Made by a program: the position numbers and the translations under genes
Shown: one piece after another, positions 56,001 to 62,000 of the stretch
Layout of the letters: every line of letters begins with the position of its first letter
How positions within the stretch are numbered: position 1 is the first letter of the stretch
The notes under the pieces: model-generated
Seen by the model: the letters and a program-made list of their open reading frames with translations, nothing else
The model's database searches: none
What the model was told of the DNA's origin: nothing
Origin: Calliopum simillimum
Lineage: Eukaryota; Arthropoda; Insecta; Diptera; Lauxaniidae
Reading direction: 5' to 3'
DNA: 64,000 bases
Assembly (NCBI GenBank): GCA_951812925.1
Contig: OX638371.1
Span: 82,655,697-82,719,696 of the forward strand

Positions 56001-59000
56001 CTGGGGAATTTTTCATTTTCCGGAAAAGCGGAAAAATTGTTCTGTATGGCTTACTTAATTTTTTTTTTTTCAGCCAGACGAATCCGCAGGCAGAGTAAGC
56101 GATGAAATGCTTTAACGCAGAAATTTCGAGCTGACCTTGAATGAAGTGTTTTCCGGAAAACCTTAAATTTCCCCGGAAAATCCCAAAAAATTTTTAAGGG
56201 CTTGCTTTTTTTTCAGCCAAACGAACCCATGAGAATTTGGCGATCATATCATTTGACTCATGAATTTCGAGCTCGAACATCAAAAATGAAAAGTGTTTTC
56301 CAGAAAATCCCAAAAAACATTTTTTTATGGCGGTGCGATGACATAATCCCCACGGACATAGTCCCCATTTCAAAAGTGGGTGTTATGTCCGCAAATTATT
56401 GGATACATAAAGCAAGCCTTAAAAAATTTTTTTGGGAATTTTCGGGGAAATTTAAGGTTTTCCGGAAAACACTTCATTCAAGGTCAGCTTAAAACCAGCT
56501 CGAAGTTTCTGCGTTAAGAGATGTCATCGCTTACTCTTCCCGCGGATTCGTCTGGCTGAAAAAATACACTTAGCCATAAAAAATATCTTTTAAGATTTTC
56601 CGGGAAAAAAAAAAAATTTCTTCGCATCAATTAGTGAACTTAATTGACATGGAAGGTTCTTGCCCAAAACAGGTGACATTAGCGAGTGCCGAAACAATAG
56701 CGGCATTACTTTGTTTTCAAAAAAGCGAAAGACTTGATTCGTCCATTCATAACCCTGCTCTCTTTTCTACCCGTATCAACTTTTCATTTTTGGTTTTGAT
56801 TTGAGAGATGATTTTATCTTCAAAACGGGAGTGAAACAACTTTTAACAATAAATTACCAAAACTGAAAAGCAGTCTTGGTTTTGACGACTATCGTGAGCA
56901 AGACCAAGACACTAGCAGTCTTGGTCTTGGTCTTGCAAAAATATCAGCGTCTTCGTCTCGCAAAATTACCAAGACCAAGAACAAGACTCAAGACCAAGAA
57001 TAATTTTGCTCATCACAACAAATGAGTAAACTGAACTTGGAGATCTTGTTCTAGAATCACAAAATGACGACCATCTTCAGTTATTTTCATCAAAGCGAAA
57101 GCTCAGGAAATTCAAGAATCGGAAAAATCATAGAGGGAGAAAAAAAAATCATAAGGTAGCAACGTCTCATTCTGGGACTACAGTGGCTCACAGCTTATTT
57201 CGTGCAGTAATATTTTTTTAACTTCAAAACACTATATCTTTAAAACGAATACATATATCATTAAATTTTGAACGCAGGCTAAGACGGGCATGTCTATTGT
57301 TCATAATGTGTAAAAGAAAATCCACAAAAATTGTCACAGCTTATTTCGTGCAGATGCTTATTTTCCCTTTGGAGTCAGCGTTTCGCGTTATTTAACGGGA
57401 ATTTCTTTTTCTATGTTCTCTATGTAGTATTCGCAACCAAATGCAGCCTTTTTTTATTTTGATCTTTTACATGTGAGGGTAAAAAAGTGCATTTTGCAGA
57501 AATGCGTCGTCTAGCAGCGAAAATCAGTGATAAGTCATCTTAAGAACGGCCAATCCCTGCGCAAAGCTGCTCAATATGTTAGTTTGAGTCCCGCCTACAA
57601 TGCAAAGCACAATTGAAAGCTTCGTGCAAGTAAATCGGGTCCAAAATAAGGGTTAAATTTCGTAAAATAAAATTTTTAATCCCGCTGACGATCAGTTTTT
57701 TATCTACAAAATTAAAACAACTCACATTATGGACTCCAAAAATAGTCACAAGCTTGCAACATGAACTAAGCAATCCGCAAAGTGCAAAAACTGTCCACTT
57801 CGTGAACCAAGACCACAATTTTAAAGCCTAAGTAGCCCTTCATAAGCAAAAAAAGCCAACATAGCTTACATTCTCTTTGACATCGAGCTCAGTATTAGCA
57901 CGCCCACAAAGATTCGCACTTCTAAAACAGCATCATAATCATGGATGAGTCTAAATTTAACATATTTGAACCTGATGACATGGCATACGTATGGTGGAAA
58001 CGCAATACTGAGCTGAATAGCAAAAGCTAGTAGACTTTTTGGGATGTGTTTTTGCTTATGAAAGATTACTTGGGCTTTGAAGCTGTGGTCGCGGGACACG
58101 CAGCCACCAGTTTTTGCACTGTACGAGTTACTTAGTTCTTGATGTATGTCCTTAATAGTTTTTGGAGCCAATAATGTGGGATTGTATTGATTTTGTGGAC
58201 AATTAATGAATCGTCAGTGGGATTAAAAATTTTGTTTTACGAAATTTAACCCTTATTTTGGACCCGATTTACATGCACGAAGCTTTCAATTGTGCTTTGC
58301 ATTGTATGCGGGACTCAAACTAACATATTGAGCAGCTTTGCGCAGGGATTGGCCGTTCTTAAGATGACTTATCACCGATTTTCGCTGCTAGACGACCCAT
58401 TTCTGCAAAATGCACTTTTAACCCTCACATGTAGAAGATCAAAATAAAAAAAGGCTGCATTTGGTTACGAATACTACATAGAGAACATAGGAAAAGAAAT
58501 TCCTGTTAAATAACGCGAAACACCGGTTTCAAAGGGAAATTAAGTATCTGCACGAAATAAGCTGTGACATAAATTTCTCCTACTCAATCGATTTTTTCCG
58601 CCTTGAGCGTATCTGAATCAATTTTTGTGGATTTTCTTTTACACATTATGAACAATAGACATGCCCGTCTTTGCCTGCGTTCAAAATTTAATGATATATG
58701 CATTCGTTTTAAAGATATAGTGTTTTGAAGTTAAAAAAATATTACTGCACGAAATAAGCTGAGAGCCACTGTATACTCTTTCTAGAATTTATATAGGAAT
58801 ACATACATACATACATAATCAGTGACGTTAGATAATATATTTCTTAACTATTGAATAACTTACTCTATTCAAACAGTCTTGTGTCCTAAAATTGTCTCCC
58901 TCTAGCCATTGCTGTTATAACAAAATACGAACGTCAAATTATATAATTTTCTGAGTACTGATAAACTTACTGATGATGGTTCGTCTTCACCGTGGTAAAA

Positions 59001-62000
59001 TTCAGATGCGGACATACTTCCTGCCCAACTGGGGATATTATTGGGCCCACCACTACACTGATTGCTTACGTTTCCTTCGTCGAAATGGAATTCATCGGGG
59101 GCAGTACCATCTTCATCTGAACGTTGACAGTAAACAACTGTAGGTCCATGGATAATAACTGTTTGGCGGCACTGTTGGAAGAATAAATGCGTGTTTTGGG
59201 TGAAATTTCAATGTTGTTTGCATTAAGCCCACAACTATTAAATTTTTTATAAATAATTTTTTTTTTTACATATGTATAACAAGGGCCTTCAGAGAATGGT
59301 ATCAAATTGTCGACAGCAAAATGTCACATTCGAAGTAATGAACTATTTACATGGAATTCGAACCTGATCTCAATCAACGTTGATATTCAGATGATCGAGG
59401 TTTATTTTTTTTTGGATGCTTTTGATATTGTATTTATTATACACACAAGTAATTCCGCATAGACGCATACTTAAAGTTCACTCCATCTCAATTACCAAAA
59501 TGTTACCAAAAGTCAATCACAATCGTGAATTAAACTAGTCATATGTAGATTGATAGATCTCATTCTACGGAATGCACCCAGCGAGCTTGCCACCAAGTTC
59601 ATAAGAGGAGTAAAAAAGGCAATAGAAGACACGCTAGATCAAAAGCCAGCTGGAAAAGGTAGTTGGAGTAAAATACTTAAAATACAGGAAATCCCTGTTG
59701 ATACATCAAAGTAATTGGATGGAAACTATTTTTGCTTTGCTTCTTTGCCTATTTAGCGTTACAGAAGTATATACGAACTAATAAATTGTTAAAATATTCG
59801 TTCAATTTTAATTGAATGATCTTACCTGTCCACTACAATTAATTATAACATTACGCGGTTGTTCGTCTTCTTCCTCTGGCGATTCATCTTCTCTATAAGT
59901 TTGGAAATTTGCCTCTTCGATTGATTCTTCATCCTCACACGGTGCTTGAGTGATCGCCCTCATGACAGGTGTATTTTCTATACTCCGTATACTCCGTGGA
60001 AGAGAAGGAGTCTGGCGGGAAAGCTATTTAAAGATATTGTAGAATGTTACACATGCTTACGTATGTTTGAAAATATGAACTTATAAACAAGGGCAATTGA
60101 AAAAAAAGCTGAACGCTCCATATTTTGAATGTGATAGTATATAACCTGCCTCGTCCATAATTCCAAACGTTCCCTGAAAGTGATGATTCAGAGAGTTTTC
60201 TGTGGCTTAAATAAAATAAAATCACATTGATAATGTAGACGCGTCCAACTTAATAAGGAAATCCTTTCTAAAATGCGTAACATTCATAAAGCCTGGATAG
60301 TCTGATAGTCCTTTAAATCAATGTGCAAACGTAAAAATTTTTGTTGGCGATATGTAGATTAAACAATCAACAGGTGATTTATTTGTTTGTCTTTATCTTC
60401 TCTATATTTCTTTACTTTAGAGTCTAACCAGAGTAACATAAACCTATCCATTCTAAAAGGATTTTATGATAATTAGTTTAGCTTTATCCCTTTTTTTGAC
60501 ATTGATAAGTCTTAAACTAGGTCTACTGTTAATTGCTCGGAATGCCAAAATGAAAAGTAAATCTCTAGAATAATTATTATCCCAAATTTTGAAGTAAAAA
60601 CAAACAAAAATTATCCTTACCTGTGAGCAATGATCGAAACACCTGTTATAAGCGTCTTGGTAACTACTCCTGTCCGACGTCAAGCATAAAGCAGAAGAAG
60701 TTGGCTATTTAAAGAAAATTTAGTTCAAAAATTTAAAAATTTATTGCATATGAATAAAATAAGCTTAGCTTGTCAAAAAGTATAAACTGACTGAAAACAA
60801 AAATAATTGATACAAAAAAATAATAAAAATTATGTATGCTTCAATGAGTTATTAAGGTATTTTCGGAGACGAGTGTAAATGGCGCGCAGAGGTCTAGAAT
60901 GCGATTCTAGAAGGTCATAAGTCTCTCCTGGTTATCGTCATACTATTATACAAAATACAACGTCTGTCTATCTGTCAGTCTGTATCTCCATAACTCGAGA
61001 ACCATTTGTCTGATTTGCATGATTTTTTTGTTTCTTTCTTACGGAGGTATTTTACATCGCAGAGTTCTAAGATAAATTTTATTTCAAAATACCCTTGGTT
61101 TCGAAATTCGTAAATCAGTTATACGATTTTAATAATTTTTTATACGTACTTTCAAATTATATTACCTCGGCTTTGCCCGTGATATTAAAAATTTCTAGCA
61201 CCGAGAGAAATAACATTCAACACAGCGATTACATTCTGAGACTGCTTGGAAAAGATGAGAATAGGAACATATAAACGTAATGGGCATCGGGAACGGCCAA
61301 ACGAAGTCGATCCCGTGCAACTACCCCACTAGAAAAAAGTTCAGGTTGAGATCCGATTCGGATCAGGCTTGCCTGAAGAATGATCAGGAACGTGTTAGGA
61401 ACATCACACCTCATATGGAACGGACCTGATCCGGATTCCATAAAGTTTTCAGGAACGGATCAGAATATTTCAGGTCCTCATCAGAAAAGTAATATATTCA
61501 TTATTTAGGATCGGATCATATCCATATAAATTAATTTTAATTTCGTCCGGCCACAAAACGCTTTCCTAAAATATTTTGTAGCAGTTTTTATGATATAAAC
61601 ATAACAACCACCTGAAATGTGTTTGAGAAAACTTTCTGTGGTCGTTTTGATATGGAATATTTATTTAGTTCTGCAAATTTGATGCGATACTGATTTAAAC
61701 AACGCACTTGGACCGTGTTAAGATTTTTGGTATCAGATCTTGATGAGGAACTGATCAGATGGCCGTATTAAGGAATACCTGATCCAGATCTGATCCTTAT
61801 CCGGAATTCCTAAACTAATTTCTTGTCGGGTAGTTTTGAATAAAAAAATATCAGCTTCTATGTCTTCGACCCGTTGAATCCTAATCTGGTTAACATTTTT
61901 AAAAATCAAAATGGCGTACAATTTTCTCATAAAATCACAACAAAATTGTCGCTAGGAGAGTTTTTCAGGAGTCTGATTCCAAATTTGTGATCGGCTTTTT

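Noticed and set aside
57866..58171. 101-codon minus-strand ORF
   Set aside because: The opposite strand carries recognisable Tc1 catalytic motifs in the same place, so this ORF is antisense shadow.
58864..58885. A 22-nt version of the exon at 58864
   Set aside because: It would carry an in-frame stop; the 48-nt version with the next acceptor is open and of typical length.
60146..60173. A 28-nt exon candidate (GTFGIMDEA)
   Set aside because: Donor is GTTATA, length breaks phase, and no paralogue exists.
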